A stretch of DNA of 64,000 bases from Acidovorax soli (GTDB lineage Bacteria; Pseudomonadota; Gammaproteobacteria; Burkholderiales; Burkholderiaceae_C), in contig NZ_JACHLK010000020.1 in NCBI RefSeq assembly GCF_014207955.1, positions 1 through 64,000 of the forward strand, given 5' to 3'. Positions 16,242 through 24,519 of the stretch are shown piece by piece; the stretch's first letter is position 1, and the number at the start of each line of letters is the position of its first letter. Position numbers and translations under genes: made by a program. Below the pieces are notes generated by a model that worked only from the letters and a program-made list of their open reading frames with translations, was not told where the DNA came from and made no database searches.

Positions 16242-18155
16242 TCAGCGCGCGCCGGGTGGCACGTACTGCGGCGTCGAGTCTTCCCAGATGCTGTCGGTGA
16301 TCTGGCGCTTGCCACTGCCATCGGCGTTCATCACAAACACCTGGCCGTAGGGCTGGAAGGTCTGGTCATAGTGGCAGGCCTCGTCGCGGTAGCCGGCCTG
16401 GCCACTGTTGTAGAGAATCTGCTTGCCATCCGCGGTCCACACGGGGTGGCCATCGCTGGCCGGGTGGTCGGTCAGGCGGCGCAGGTCGCTGCCATCGGGG
16501 CGCACCGTGTACAGGTCGAAATTCGACCAGATGCTGTCAGGGTTGCGCACTCCGCGGTTGAACAGGATGCGGCTGCCATCGGGCGACCAGATCGGCATGT
16601 TGTCATAGCCCCGGGTGATGTGCCGGATCTTGCGCGTCTCGAGGTTCAACACGGCCAGCCCTCCCAGCGAAGCGCTGCTGGGATCCTGGTTGGCGATGCG
16701 AAAGACCACTTCATTCCCGTCGGCGGAATAGCTGGGGAAGCCCGCATTGAAGACGCTGTCGTCCGTCAACTGCTCCAGGCCGGAGCCATCGCGCTTGACG
16801 CGCATCAGCTTGGCGCGGCCCTTGCCACGCTGGGTGAACCACTCGCCGACGCCAAAGACGATCCACTCCCCGTCCGGCGACCACACGGGGAAGAAGGCTC
16901 CGGCCAGGCCCCGCTTGACCAGCGTCAGATCCAGGCCGCTCTGCTGGGTGACATCGTAGACACGGCGGCGCTCGCTGCCATCGGCACGCATCACATCCAC
17001 CGAACCATCTTCATGCTTGGCCGTCAGCACCATCCAGCCATCCTTGGAGAAGGCGGGCCAGACGTCGGTGTAGCGGTACTCACGACCAGCCTCCCAGCTG
17101 TACAGCGCCTGGTTCTGCTTCCAGCCGCGCCATGTGAATTTCTCGTAGACCACCCGCTTGCCGTCAGGCGACCAGGCGGGCGTGCGCAGGCCGGCGATCT
17201 TGACCATCGCCTTGCCCGGTGCCGTGGAGTAGAGCCCATCCTCGGGACCGCCCTTGCGGCGGTAGACGATCTCGTCGCTGCCCAGGTACTGGGGGCTGAT
17301 CTTGAAGCCCGGGCCGCTGGTGTGCTCGGTGCGTTCGCCGCTGGCCACGTCGACCGAGACGATCTGCGAGTCGATCTTCAGCAGCAGGTCCGGGCGCAGC
17401 ACCCAGTAGGTGTACTCGGCCTGGGTTTCATAGAACACGATGCGCTTGCCATCGGCCGACCACTTGGGCGACCCCTGGCAGTAGTCCTTGCGGCTGCTGA
17501 CCTTGCGAAATCCCGTGCCGTCGGCGCGAATCACGTAGATGCTGAGTTCCTGCGTGTGCTCCCAGCCCGCGCCGTTGTGGTGGCCCTTCCACTCGGTGTC
17601 CCGGTCCGAAGAGAAGGCCAGCCACTGGCCATCGGGTGACCAGCTGGGGCGGAAGAAGCCGTTGGGCGAATCGGCCCGTCCCTGGATGCCCTTCACGCCA
17701 GTGAGGTTCTTCAGCGTGCGGGTCTTGAGGTCCAGCAACCAGATGTTGGCAAGCATGCCGTCGCGCGTGCCGACGAAGGCGACCTTGCTTGCGTCGGGCG
17801 AGAGGGCTGCCGCATCTTCCACGGCGGAGCCATCCGTCAGGCGCTCCACCTGCGTGCCGTCGGTCCGTGCGCGGTAGAGATTGGAGTTGCCCAGGCCATC
17901 GCGCTCGGATGTGAAGACGATCCATTGGCCATCGGCCGAGAACGAGGCGTTGTAATCCAGGGTGCCGCTGTCGATCAGCTTGCGCTCGTCGGAGCCATCG
18001 GCGTTCGCGATGAAGATCTGCGATGCCGAAGGGCCAATGCGGTTGAGGAGCAGCGGCCCCTTGGCAGGCTCTGCCGCCACCGCGGCCCACGGTTGCTGCC
18101 CCAAGGCCAAGAGGCTGGCCGAAGCGGCGCCGCCCAGAAATTTTCTACGATCCAC
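16242..18155 (-). CDS. Tat-exported PD40/TolB-like beta-propeller protein
   Basis: A 637-residue protein beginning MDRRKFLGGAASASLLALGQ, a twin-arginine signal. It then has at least eight PD40-type repeats of the form WSPDGxxIxF (for example SWSPDGQWLAFSSDRD, AWSPDGKRVVYE, VWSPDGEWIVFGV, IWSPDGSRILFNRG). Propellers of this kind bind partners or sugars, or form the non-catalytic part of peptidases; no hydrolase domain follows here. The GTG start has AGGAG about 10 nt upstream. It lies 52 nt downstream of the lactonase-like propeller gene, so they probably form one transcript. Its role is unknown. Confidence 0.82.
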   Translation of the reverse strand: MDRRKFLGGAASASLLALGQQPWAAVAAEPAKGPLLLNRIGPSASQIFIANADGSDERKLIDSGTLDYNASFSADGQWIVFTSERDGLGNSNLYRARTDGTQVERLTDGSAVEDAAALSPDASKVAFVGTRDGMLANIWLLDLKTRTLKNLTGVKGIQGRADSPNGFFRPSWSPDGQWLAFSSDRDTEWKGHHNGAGWEHTQELSIYVIRADGTGFRKVSSRKDYCQGSPKWSADGKRIVFYETQAEYTYWVLRPDLLLKIDSQIVSVDVASGERTEHTSGPGFKISPQYLGSDEIVYRRKGGPEDGLYSTAPGKAMVKIAGLRTPAWSPDGKRVVYEKFTWRGWKQNQALYSWEAGREYRYTDVWPAFSKDGWMVLTAKHEDGSVDVMRADGSERRRVYDVTQQSGLDLTLVKRGLAGAFFPVWSPDGEWIVFGVGEWFTQRGKGRAKLMRVKRDGSGLEQLTDDSVFNAGFPSYSADGNEVVFRIANQDPSSASLGGLAVLNLETRKIRHITRGYDNMPIWSPDGSRILFNRGVRNPDSIWSNFDLYTVRPDGSDLRRLTDHPASDGHPVWTADGKQILYNSGQAGYRDEACHYDQTFQPYGQVFVMNADGSGKRQITDSIWEDSTPQYVPPGAR

Positions 18156-18207
18156 GGTTCTTTGTCTCCTGCCAGGCTAGGTTCGGGTGCACAGCGCGGG
18201 TGCGACC

Positions 18208-19365
18208 TCAATTCACAAACACGACGCTCACAGGCGCTGGCGATTCCAGCGCCACGCCGGTATCGGACAAGCGCCCCGAGGCCGCATCGATGCGCATCAG
18301 GCTCACGCGATTGCTGCGGTAGTTGGCCACCAGCATCCATTGGCCGGATGGATGGATATCGAAGGCCCATGGGGCTTCGCCCCCGCTGGGCAGGCGCTGC
18401 ACGGGGGTGAGCTCGCCAGAGCCGGCATCCACCCGGTAGACAAGCAACTGGCTCTCGCCCCGGTTGCCCAGGTAGAGAAAACGGCCATCCGGGCCCAGTG
18501 CCAGTTCGGACGCGCTGCGCGTGCCGGCAAATTCCTCACTGGACAGGGCCAGGGTCTGTACGGGCGCCAAACGGCCGGACGAAGCATCCCAGCGCAGTAC
18601 GCTGATTTCGGCCGTCAACTCGCTCAGCACGTAGACCATGCGCCCCGTTGTGCTGAAAACAGCCCGGCGCGGCCCGCTTCCGGCAGGCGCCTGGAAGGAG
18701 CGGGGAGCGGCCGCATCGTCAGGCGCCAACACCCGGGTCGAGCGCTCGAAGCCGTAGACGAACACGCGGTCCGCCCCCATGTCCGCGACCAGGGCGTGGC
18801 GGCCCGACGGGTCGATGGCTACGCCATGGGCATGGGGACTGGTCTGGCGACGGTGCGGCCCCGAACCCGTGGCCTTGATGGTGCTGACCAGGGCACCTGG
18901 CTTGCCATCGGGCAAAAGTGCGATGCTGGAAACCGTACCTGCTGCGAAGTTCGCGGCCAGAAGGGTCATGGACGGCGCATCCAGCCACAGGTGCGTGGTG
19001 CCGGCCCCGCCCGCTGTCCCCTCCCCCAGCAAGGAAAGCCCCCCGGTCCGGCCATCTATTGTGTAGGCAAGCACACGTCCGTCGCCCTCTGCCCCCTCTG
19101 CCGCGGCGTACAGCACGGGCAGGCGCGGGTGCTTGAGCAGCCACCGGGACTTACGGGTATCCGCCGGCTGCCCCAGCAGCGCGAGTGTCCCCGCACAGGC
19201 GTCAAACCGGACCGCCCGGATCCCCACGCCATCCGTCCCCAGGTAGGCCAGTTCGGACGCATTGCAGGGCACCGCTGCAGCGGCGTTGGTCGCGCCCCAG
19301 CACCACAGCAGCGCGAGGCCCAGGCCGCGCCAGGCCGATCCCGATCGTGTGAAATGCCCCAACAT
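18208..19365 (-). CDS. Exported lactonase-like seven-bladed propeller
   Basis: A 385-residue protein with a signal peptide (WRGLGLALLWCWGATNAAAA) and the blocks of the 6-phosphogluconolactonase-like lactonase family: SPHAHGVAIDPSGRHALVAD, RRAVFSTTGRMVYVLSEL, SELALGPDGRFLYLGNRG and PWAFDIHPSGQWMLVANY. Members hydrolyse sugar or muconolactone-type lactones, and many are uncharacterised. The start is ambiguous: ATG at 19365 has GGAG 11 nt upstream, and an alternative ATG at 19386 adds seven residues. One copy of the shared upstream element lies about 200 bp before it, with a 105-bp palindromic element in between. Confidence 0.82.
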   Translation of the reverse strand: MLGHFTRSGSAWRGLGLALLWCWGATNAAAAVPCNASELAYLGTDGVGIRAVRFDACAGTLALLGQPADTRKSRWLLKHPRLPVLYAAAEGAEGDGRVLAYTIDGRTGGLSLLGEGTAGGAGTTHLWLDAPSMTLLAANFAAGTVSSIALLPDGKPGALVSTIKATGSGPHRRQTSPHAHGVAIDPSGRHALVADMGADRVFVYGFERSTRVLAPDDAAAPRSFQAPAGSGPRRAVFSTTGRMVYVLSELTAEISVLRWDASSGRLAPVQTLALSSEEFAGTRSASELALGPDGRFLYLGNRGESQLLVYRVDAGSGELTPVQRLPSGGEAPWAFDIHPSGQWMLVANYRSNRVSLMRIDAASGRLSDTGVALESPAPVSVVFVN

Positions 19366-19427
19366 GGCCAGCAGGTCTCCTGTCATCTTTTGTGCCCGCC
19401 GCACCACATGGCTCCCGGCGGTATCTG

Positions 19428-19532
19428 ATACGGATTCGCATTCGACCGTATAACTAGGCGGGAAGCCGCAGACAGTGCTTTAGCACGGCAAGGCGAACCA
19501 ACGACGTTAGACGGTTGAAGGCGAATCCGTAT
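19428..19532. repeat. 105-bp palindromic (MITE-like) element
   Basis: The left arm 19428-19454 and right arm 19506-19532 are inverted copies over 27 nt with three mismatches (outer 12 nt ATACGGATTCGC perfect). A small hairpin GTGC-TTTA-GCAC sits at the exact centre (19475-19486). It lies in the 5' region of the lactonase-like gene. No target-site duplication is obvious. It could be a miniature inverted-repeat element, a REP-like repeat or a large structured leader. Confidence 0.5.
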
Positions 19533-19561
19533 GAAGGATAGGGGAGGAGCTGCCGGGGGTA

Positions 19562-19593
19562 CCTACACGAAAGGCAGATTCGCTGGCACTTTT
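19562..19593 (-). promoter_or_regulatory. Shared upstream element, copy 2 (before lactonase-like gene)
   Basis: The minus-strand core AAAAGTGCCAGCGAATCT (19593-19576) is identical to copy 4 over 18 nt, followed after 7 nt by GTGTA. It lies between the 3' end of the AraC gene and the lactonase-like gene, oriented towards the latter. Confidence 0.6.
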
Positions 19594-19694
19594 CATGCCC
19601 TCGGGCTTGACGCAGGTCAAGCATCGACCCCTTGCAGGCATGCCCCCGCGAGTGAAAGAAGGCCACGGCACCGAGGGGGTGGCCCTCAAGCCAG

Positions 19695-20618
19695 CTACAT
19701 GGCGGGCTGGGTCTGTTCGCGTGCAGCGGTTCGGAACTGGCTGGGAGACTGCCCCACTTCCTTGCGGAAGAAGCGCGTGAAGTACGCCGTGTCCATGAAG
19801 CCCAGCCCATAGGCGATCTGCTCGATCGACATGTCGCCAAAAATCAGGTTGCGCTTGGCCTCGGTGATCAGGCGTGCATGGATCAGCTTGGTGGGACTCA
19901 GGCCGGTGGCGGCGACACAGGCCGCACGCAGCTGGGTGGGCGACACCGCCATCTTCGAGGCATAGGTCTGCAAGCGAAGGTTCTCCCGGTAGTGCTGGTG
20001 GACAAGCTCCCGGAAGCGGTTGGTCAGGCGGATCGCATTGCGCGTGGCGCCTTCCTTGTCGAGCTGGTCCAGCCGGGTGCTGCGTACCAGCATCAGCAGC
20101 AGCGAGGTCAGCAGGGCCTCGGTCCCCACGACATGCCCCAATGCCATAGAGCGAACTTCGTGTTCCAGCCGGCTGACCAGGCCATGGACGTCTTCTGGCG
20201 CTTCGGGATTGTGGGTGAGCGGAATCACGCGTGGCTCCGTCCACAGCTGGATGAACTCGGGCAGCTTGGCGTTGACCTGATTCAGGTAAGTTTCCTCGAT
20301 GGTCACCACCCAGCGGTCCACATCGATCTCGTACTCCAGGCCGTGCACGCATTCGTTGGGCAGCAGCAGTGCGCACGGCCCTTCGAAGGGAACACTGCTC
20401 CCCTCAAGGTTCATGACGCCGCGCCCGATGCGGACAAAAATCACCTGACCGTAGGCGGGATGGGAATGCGGGGCCGTACGACGGCGCCCACCTTCCGTGA
20501 CATGGCCGACGTTCACGAACCAGGACTGCGGCTTCTCCGGGCTTTCGACGTAGAGACGCACTTTCGGCACCGGCTCCGGCACGTTCGGTGGGTACCAATC
20601 ACGTTGGGACTTGGTCAT
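19695..20618 (-). CDS. AraC-family regulator (HpaA-like)
   Basis: A 307-residue regulator with an N-terminal cupin-like effector domain (TAPHSHPAYGQVIFVRIGRG, then CALLLPNECVHGLEYEID) and a C-terminal double helix-turn-helix (about residues 205-300). The latter ends with the AraC signature FGDMSIEQIAYGLGFMDTAY and FRKEVGQSPSQFR. The general build resembles HpaA, the activator of 4-hydroxyphenylacetate degradation. The ATG at 20618 gives the expected N-terminus; a TTG at 20663 is less likely. Its position inside the minus-strand catabolic block makes it the best candidate for recognising the four shared upstream elements. That link is inference. Confidence 0.9.
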   Translation of the reverse strand: MTKSQRDWYPPNVPEPVPKVRLYVESPEKPQSWFVNVGHVTEGGRRRTAPHSHPAYGQVIFVRIGRGVMNLEGSSVPFEGPCALLLPNECVHGLEYEIDVDRWVVTIEETYLNQVNAKLPEFIQLWTEPRVIPLTHNPEAPEDVHGLVSRLEHEVRSMALGHVVGTEALLTSLLLMLVRSTRLDQLDKEGATRNAIRLTNRFRELVHQHYRENLRLQTYASKMAVSPTQLRAACVAATGLSPTKLIHARLITEAKRNLIFGDMSIEQIAYGLGFMDTAYFTRFFRKEVGQSPSQFRTAAREQTQPAM

Positions 20619-20751
20619 CGAGAGCTGCTCTATGGATGGAATGCACCGGGCCTTCGGCAACAAGACAAACCACTCAGGCCCTCAGGCCACGTGGCCCAGC
20701 ACCGCAAGCGGGCTGCATGGCAGGGTGTTGGAGAAGAACGCAGAGGGTGCA

Positions 20752-20770
20752 GTGCATGGCAAGCATGCAC
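20752..20770. other. 7-bp inverted repeat between binding-protein gene and araC
   Basis: GTGCATG (20752-20758) pairs with CATGCAC (20764-20770) across 5 nt. It lies downstream of the last gene of the 20850-30289 operon and about 135 bp upstream of the AraC gene. There is no T-run, so it could equally be an operator or a weak structure. Confidence 0.3.
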
Positions 20771-20849
20771 GCGTTGCAACGATGCTGGGCCAGGGCCGCG
20801 CCCCTGGCAAGCGGGTAATCCCGGGCGATGGCCACCCGGGAGCTTCTTC

Positions 20850-21986
20850 TCAGTAACGCAGGCGGCCCTTGGCATCGATCACCGCAATGTTGACGAACTG
20901 GCTACCGGCATTGCCCTTGCCAAAGTTGAGCCGGTAGCCATCCACCGCGATTTCCCCCATGGTCTGCAAGGCCTTGGCCAGCGCACCGGGCGTGATGTCG
21001 CCACGGATGCGGCGCAGCCCCTCGACCGCCACGCGCGTCGAGACATAGCCTTCAAACTGGGCCGGCGTATACGCCTCCAGCTCAGGGAAGGTGGCCTTCA
21101 TCGCCGCCTGAAATTCGCGCACGCCCGTTTTGCTGTTCGGATCGGGGTAGATCTGCACGATGCCGACGCCGCGGGCCGCCTCCTGCCCCGCGGTCCGGAT
21201 CAGAAACTCCGGCGACATGTCGGCCGCCAGGAAGATGGTCTGACCCACACCGGCCTTGCGCAACTGCGCCACGGACGACGCGGCGAATGGCGGAGCACCC
21301 AGCACCAATACGCCGTCGGCGCCAAGTGCGACAACCTCCCGCGCTCCACTGGCCAGATTCTCCGAGGCCACGGCAACGCCTTGGACCTCGATACCGCCGA
21401 TCCGTGCCGCTTCCCGGACAACGTCTTCCAGCCCGGCCGCCCCCACGGGGTTGTTCTGGTACAGCACTGCCAGTTTGCGCATGCTCAACGCCCGCGCATG
21501 CAAAACGATCTTGCTCAGCTTCTGCAAATCGCTTGCGCGCACATGGAACAGCCGGGCATGCCCGGGGTTGCGAAAGGCATCCGACCCAGGCACGGCATTC
21601 ATCACCACAAGGTCGTACCTGTCGAGCAACTTGTCACCCAGCATCTTCTGAACCGCGCCCGACCCCCAGGGCGAGATCAGGGCCACGGGCTTGCGCTGCA
21701 TGGCGGTGTCGAATTGCTCCGCAAACACCGCCGGAGACAGCGTGTCATCGAGTTCGAACCAGGCGATCCTGCGCCCAGCCACCCCACCAGAACGGTTGAC
21801 ATGGGCCACTGCGGCCCTTGCGCCCTGGCTGATCTGCCGGGCATCCGGCACGGGAACGCCCGTGAAAGGCCCGATCTGGCCCAACACGATGTCCTGGGCC
21901 AGGGCGGAGGTTCCCAGTACCACCCATGCCATCAGGCAACGTTCCAACCACCTGACAATGGGGCCAGGCCCCGCGGGATTGTTCAT
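20850..21986 (-). CDS. ABC-type branched-chain amino acid/aromatic binding protein
   Basis: A 378-residue periplasmic binding protein of the Leu/Ile/Val (Peripla_BP_6) family. After a signal peptide (LMAWVVLGTSALAQ) comes IVLGQIGPFTGVP, then RRIAWFELDDTLSPAVFAEQ, and GYVSTRVAVEGLRR towards the C-terminus. In Comamonadaceae such proteins often bind aromatic acids. No ABC permease or ATPase genes are in the window, so the transporter must be elsewhere or shared. It is the last gene of the operon starting at 30289, following the previous gene by 64 nt. Confidence 0.86.
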   Translation of the reverse strand: MNNPAGPGPIVRWLERCLMAWVVLGTSALAQDIVLGQIGPFTGVPVPDARQISQGARAAVAHVNRSGGVAGRRIAWFELDDTLSPAVFAEQFDTAMQRKPVALISPWGSGAVQKMLGDKLLDRYDLVVMNAVPGSDAFRNPGHARLFHVRASDLQKLSKIVLHARALSMRKLAVLYQNNPVGAAGLEDVVREAARIGGIEVQGVAVASENLASGAREVVALGADGVLVLGAPPFAASSVAQLRKAGVGQTIFLAADMSPEFLIRTAGQEAARGVGIVQIYPDPNSKTGVREFQAAMKATFPELEAYTPAQFEGYVSTRVAVEGLRRIRGDITPGALAKALQTMGEIAVDGYRLNFGKGNAGSQFVNIAVIDAKGRLRY

Positions 21987-22050
21987 GGCATCTCCATGGC
22001 CTGGCGCCGCTGCTTATCGTGCAATCACAGTCTGAGCGAGCGGACTCGCA

Positions 22051-22944
22051 TCAGCCCAGTGCGCCGGTGACGTCGTCGAACAGCTCGTCGACGCTCAGAC
22101 GGTGCGGGATGATCTTCTGGTCCAGCGCCCAGTCGATCGCCAGCTGCAGGCCCTTGCGGTTGGCCTCGAGCCCGACCGGCGGGAACACCGCCGGCACGCC
22201 CTCGGCCAGTGCACGGCTTTCGACCACCATGCGGTAGAGCTCGCGCACGATGTCCGGCCGCTTCTTCGAGAGGTCTGCATGCACCACGAACATGTGGTTG
22301 ATCGGCACGATCCCCATGCGCTCGTACCAGGTCTTGGCTGCAGCCTGCGCATCCGGCACCAGGGTGCGCACGCGGGGATCCTTGGGCATGTCCTCGCCGA
22401 GCAGCGCCGCCGTCAACTGGCCGGCCATCATCATGTCCGGGATCGAGGAGCCGGCAGGCAGGCGCTGGCAGTTCTCCGGGTCCTTGTACTCGGCCAGGTG
22501 CCCATCCCCCAGGGTCATCCAGGTCACCTTGTCGAGATCGACGCCGCATTCGTGCCGCAGGACCCCGCGGATCCACAGCGCGGTGGTCTGGGTGTAGGTA
22601 CGCACACCGACCTTCTTGCCTTCGATGTCCTTGGGCCGCAGGTCACCGAACTCGATGTTGAAGCCAGCGCAGTGGTGCTGGAAGCGTCCCGAGATTGGCA
22701 CCGGCAGCATCACATAGGGCTTGCCATAGGCCTTGGCCTGCAGGAACGTGACGATGGCGAGCTCGCCCGCATCGAACTTGCTTTCACGCACCATGGCCTT
22801 GAAGCCGTTGTGCGCTGGCGTCGGGCCGCAGTAGTCGAGGTGGACGATGTCGGACTTCACGCGTCCATCCTTCATCGCTTTGGTGACGGCGTAATCGGCC
22901 AGGTTGGTGCGCAGCGTTGGCACCAGGGTGTCGGTCGTGGTCAT
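22051..22944 (-). CDS. 4,5-dihydroxyphthalate decarboxylase-like protein (paralogue B)
   Basis: A 297-residue protein with the periplasmic-binding fold but no signal peptide, matching the cytosolic 4,5-dihydroxyphthalate decarboxylase (Pht5-like) group. Blocks shared with the paralogue at 29321-30289 are FKAMVRESKFDAGELAIVTF, AKAYGKPYVMLPV, RFQHHCAGFN and KKVGVRTYTQTTALWIRGVL. A member of this family removes a carboxyl group from 4,5-dihydroxyphthalate to give protocatechuate. Whether this copy is a decarboxylase or a binding protein is open. It lies 26 nt after the TPP-enzyme gene in the same operon. Confidence 0.75.
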   Translation of the reverse strand: MTTTDTLVPTLRTNLADYAVTKAMKDGRVKSDIVHLDYCGPTPAHNGFKAMVRESKFDAGELAIVTFLQAKAYGKPYVMLPVPISGRFQHHCAGFNIEFGDLRPKDIEGKKVGVRTYTQTTALWIRGVLRHECGVDLDKVTWMTLGDGHLAEYKDPENCQRLPAGSSIPDMMMAGQLTAALLGEDMPKDPRVRTLVPDAQAAAKTWYERMGIVPINHMFVVHADLSKKRPDIVRELYRMVVESRALAEGVPAVFPPVGLEANRKGLQLAIDWALDQKIIPHRLSVDELFDDVTGALG

Positions 22945-22970
22945 TTCTTGTCTCCTCCAGGGGAACGGGT

Positions 22971-24515
22971 CTACAGCCTGACTTCGATCAGGCAGGGGCC
23001 AGGCTCACGGGTCGAATTCACCATGGCCTGGTGGAAGCCTTCTGCGGTATCCACCGAGACGGCCGGCACGCCCATGCTCTTGGCCATGGCAAGCCAGTCG
23101 ATGCGGGGCCGATCGATATCGATCATGGACAGCGCACGCGCCCCGGGCGTGCCCGCGCCCATGTTGGCGTACTCGGCCTTCAGGATCGCGTAGCTGTTGT
23201 TCGCGAAGATGATTGTGGTTACGTTCAAGCCTTCGCGCGCCTGCGTCCACAGCGACTGGATGGTGTACATCGCGCTGCCATCGCCGACCATGCAGAACAC
23301 GCGCCGGTCCGGGCAGGCGAGGGCCGCCCCCGTGGCCACGGGTGTCGCATAGCCGATGGATCCGCCCATGTTGTTGATCAGATCGTGCGGGCGGGCGCCC
23401 ATGGTCAGGCCCATGGACTCCCGGCCCGTGGTCAGCGACTCATCGACCAGGATGCAGTGCTCGGGCAGTGCCGCCGCCAGCGCATGCGCCACGCTGGTGG
23501 GGTTGAGCGCGCCCGAAGGCACCGGCGTCTCCACACGGGACTGCAGCAGCGCTTCGGAGCCCGTCGCGCCCAGGGCTTCGAGCAGCATCTCGAAGGCCAG
23601 CTCGCTGTCTTCATCGGCTTCGACCAAGGGATGGACCACCGTGCCCTCGGCCTTCAGCAGGCTGGGTTTGTCCGGGTAGGCAAAGAAGGCCACGGGCTCC
23701 CTCGTCTCGACCGTGATGAGGTGCTTGAAGCCCTTCAGGAAGGCCTGCGCCTGCGGCACGGCATAGGGGATGCGCTCGATCGGCACCCGCCCGGCCCCAC
23801 GTTCGATGCGGGCCGTGAAGAACTGCGACCCCAGGCGTGCGCCGGTGGCGGCTGCCACCTGGCCGGCGCGCTGCAGCGCCGTCCCCCGCGTTGCCCGGTT
23901 GGCGAGGATGACCAGCGCCGGCTCGCCCGAGCGCAACACCTTGGCCACATGCGCGATGCGCGCCGCATCGGGCGCCTTGCGCATCGGCGCGACAGCCTCT
24001 GGCAGCACCGCGGTGCCTGCCTGCTGCCAGGAGGTGTCGCCCGGCAGGATCAGCGTGGCGATCTGGCCCGGATGCTCCGACGCCTTGGCCACCGCCTGTG
24101 CGGCATCCCAGGCGATGGCGCTGGCCGAATCGGCACGCCGCACCCAATGGCTCAACGGTCGGGCCAGGCCCTCGATGTCCGAGGTCAGCGGCGGGTCGTA
24201 CTTCAGGTGCGAAGTGGAGTGCTCGCCGATGATGTTGACCATGCCCGACGAGGCACGCTTGGCGTTGTGGATGTTGGCCAGGCCATTGGCCAGGCCCGGC
24301 CCCAGGTGCAGCAGGGTCGACGCAGGCGTACCTTTCATCCGGTACCAGCCATCGGCCGCGCCTGTGGCAACGCCCTCGAACAGGCACAGCACACTGCGCA
24401 TCCGCGGGTTCTCCAGCGCCGCGAGAAAATGCATCTCCGAGGTGCCGGGATTGGCGAAGCAGATGTCGACACCCTGACCGACCAGGGTGTCCACGAGGCT
24501 TTCGGCTCCGTTCAT
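22971..24515 (-). CDS. Thiamine diphosphate-dependent enzyme (acetolactate synthase-like)
   Basis: A 514-residue TPP enzyme with the full three-domain layout: the N-terminal pyrimidine-binding domain with catalytic E47 (CLFEGVATGAADGW), a central Rossmann-like domain, and the C-terminal pyrophosphate domain with the GDGSAMYTIQSLW ... NNS metal motif. Relatives include acetolactate synthase large subunits, benzoylformate decarboxylase and phosphonopyruvate decarboxylase. There is no regulatory small subunit gene and the context is catabolic, so a 2-oxo-acid decarboxylase or carboligase role is more likely than valine biosynthesis. It is separated by only 4 nt from the upstream aldolase gene. 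Confidence 0.85.
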   Translation of the reverse strand: MNGAESLVDTLVGQGVDICFANPGTSEMHFLAALENPRMRSVLCLFEGVATGAADGWYRMKGTPASTLLHLGPGLANGLANIHNAKRASSGMVNIIGEHSTSHLKYDPPLTSDIEGLARPLSHWVRRADSASAIAWDAAQAVAKASEHPGQIATLILPGDTSWQQAGTAVLPEAVAPMRKAPDAARIAHVAKVLRSGEPALVILANRATRGTALQRAGQVAAATGARLGSQFFTARIERGAGRVPIERIPYAVPQAQAFLKGFKHLITVETREPVAFFAYPDKPSLLKAEGTVVHPLVEADEDSELAFEMLLEALGATGSEALLQSRVETPVPSGALNPTSVAHALAAALPEHCILVDESLTTGRESMGLTMGARPHDLINNMGGSIGYATPVATGAALACPDRRVFCMVGDGSAMYTIQSLWTQAREGLNVTTIIFANNSYAILKAEYANMGAGTPGARALSMIDIDRPRIDWLAMAKSMGVPAVSVDTAEGFHQAMVNSTREPGPCLIEVRL

Positions 24516-24519
24516 GGCG

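Noticed and set aside
19448..19512. Possible integron attC site inside the palindromic element (GTATAAC ... GTTAGAC)
   Set aside because: The right box fits GTTRRRY, but the left box breaks the RYYYAAC rule, the inner L boxes do not pair, and there is no integrase or cassette array.
19584..19598. Sigma-54-like -24/-12 sequence (TGGCAC then TGC) on the plus strand in copy 2 of the shared element
   Set aside because: It points into the 3' end of the AraC gene, and the GC of the -12 box is not kept in the other three copies; the opposite-strand reading of the element is more consistent.
22051..22944. Annotation of the decarboxylase-like proteins as NMT1/ABC nitrate-type binding proteins
   Set aside because: The fold is the same, but neither protein has a signal peptide or lipobox, and the blocks fit the cytosolic 4,5-dihydroxyphthalate decarboxylase group better.
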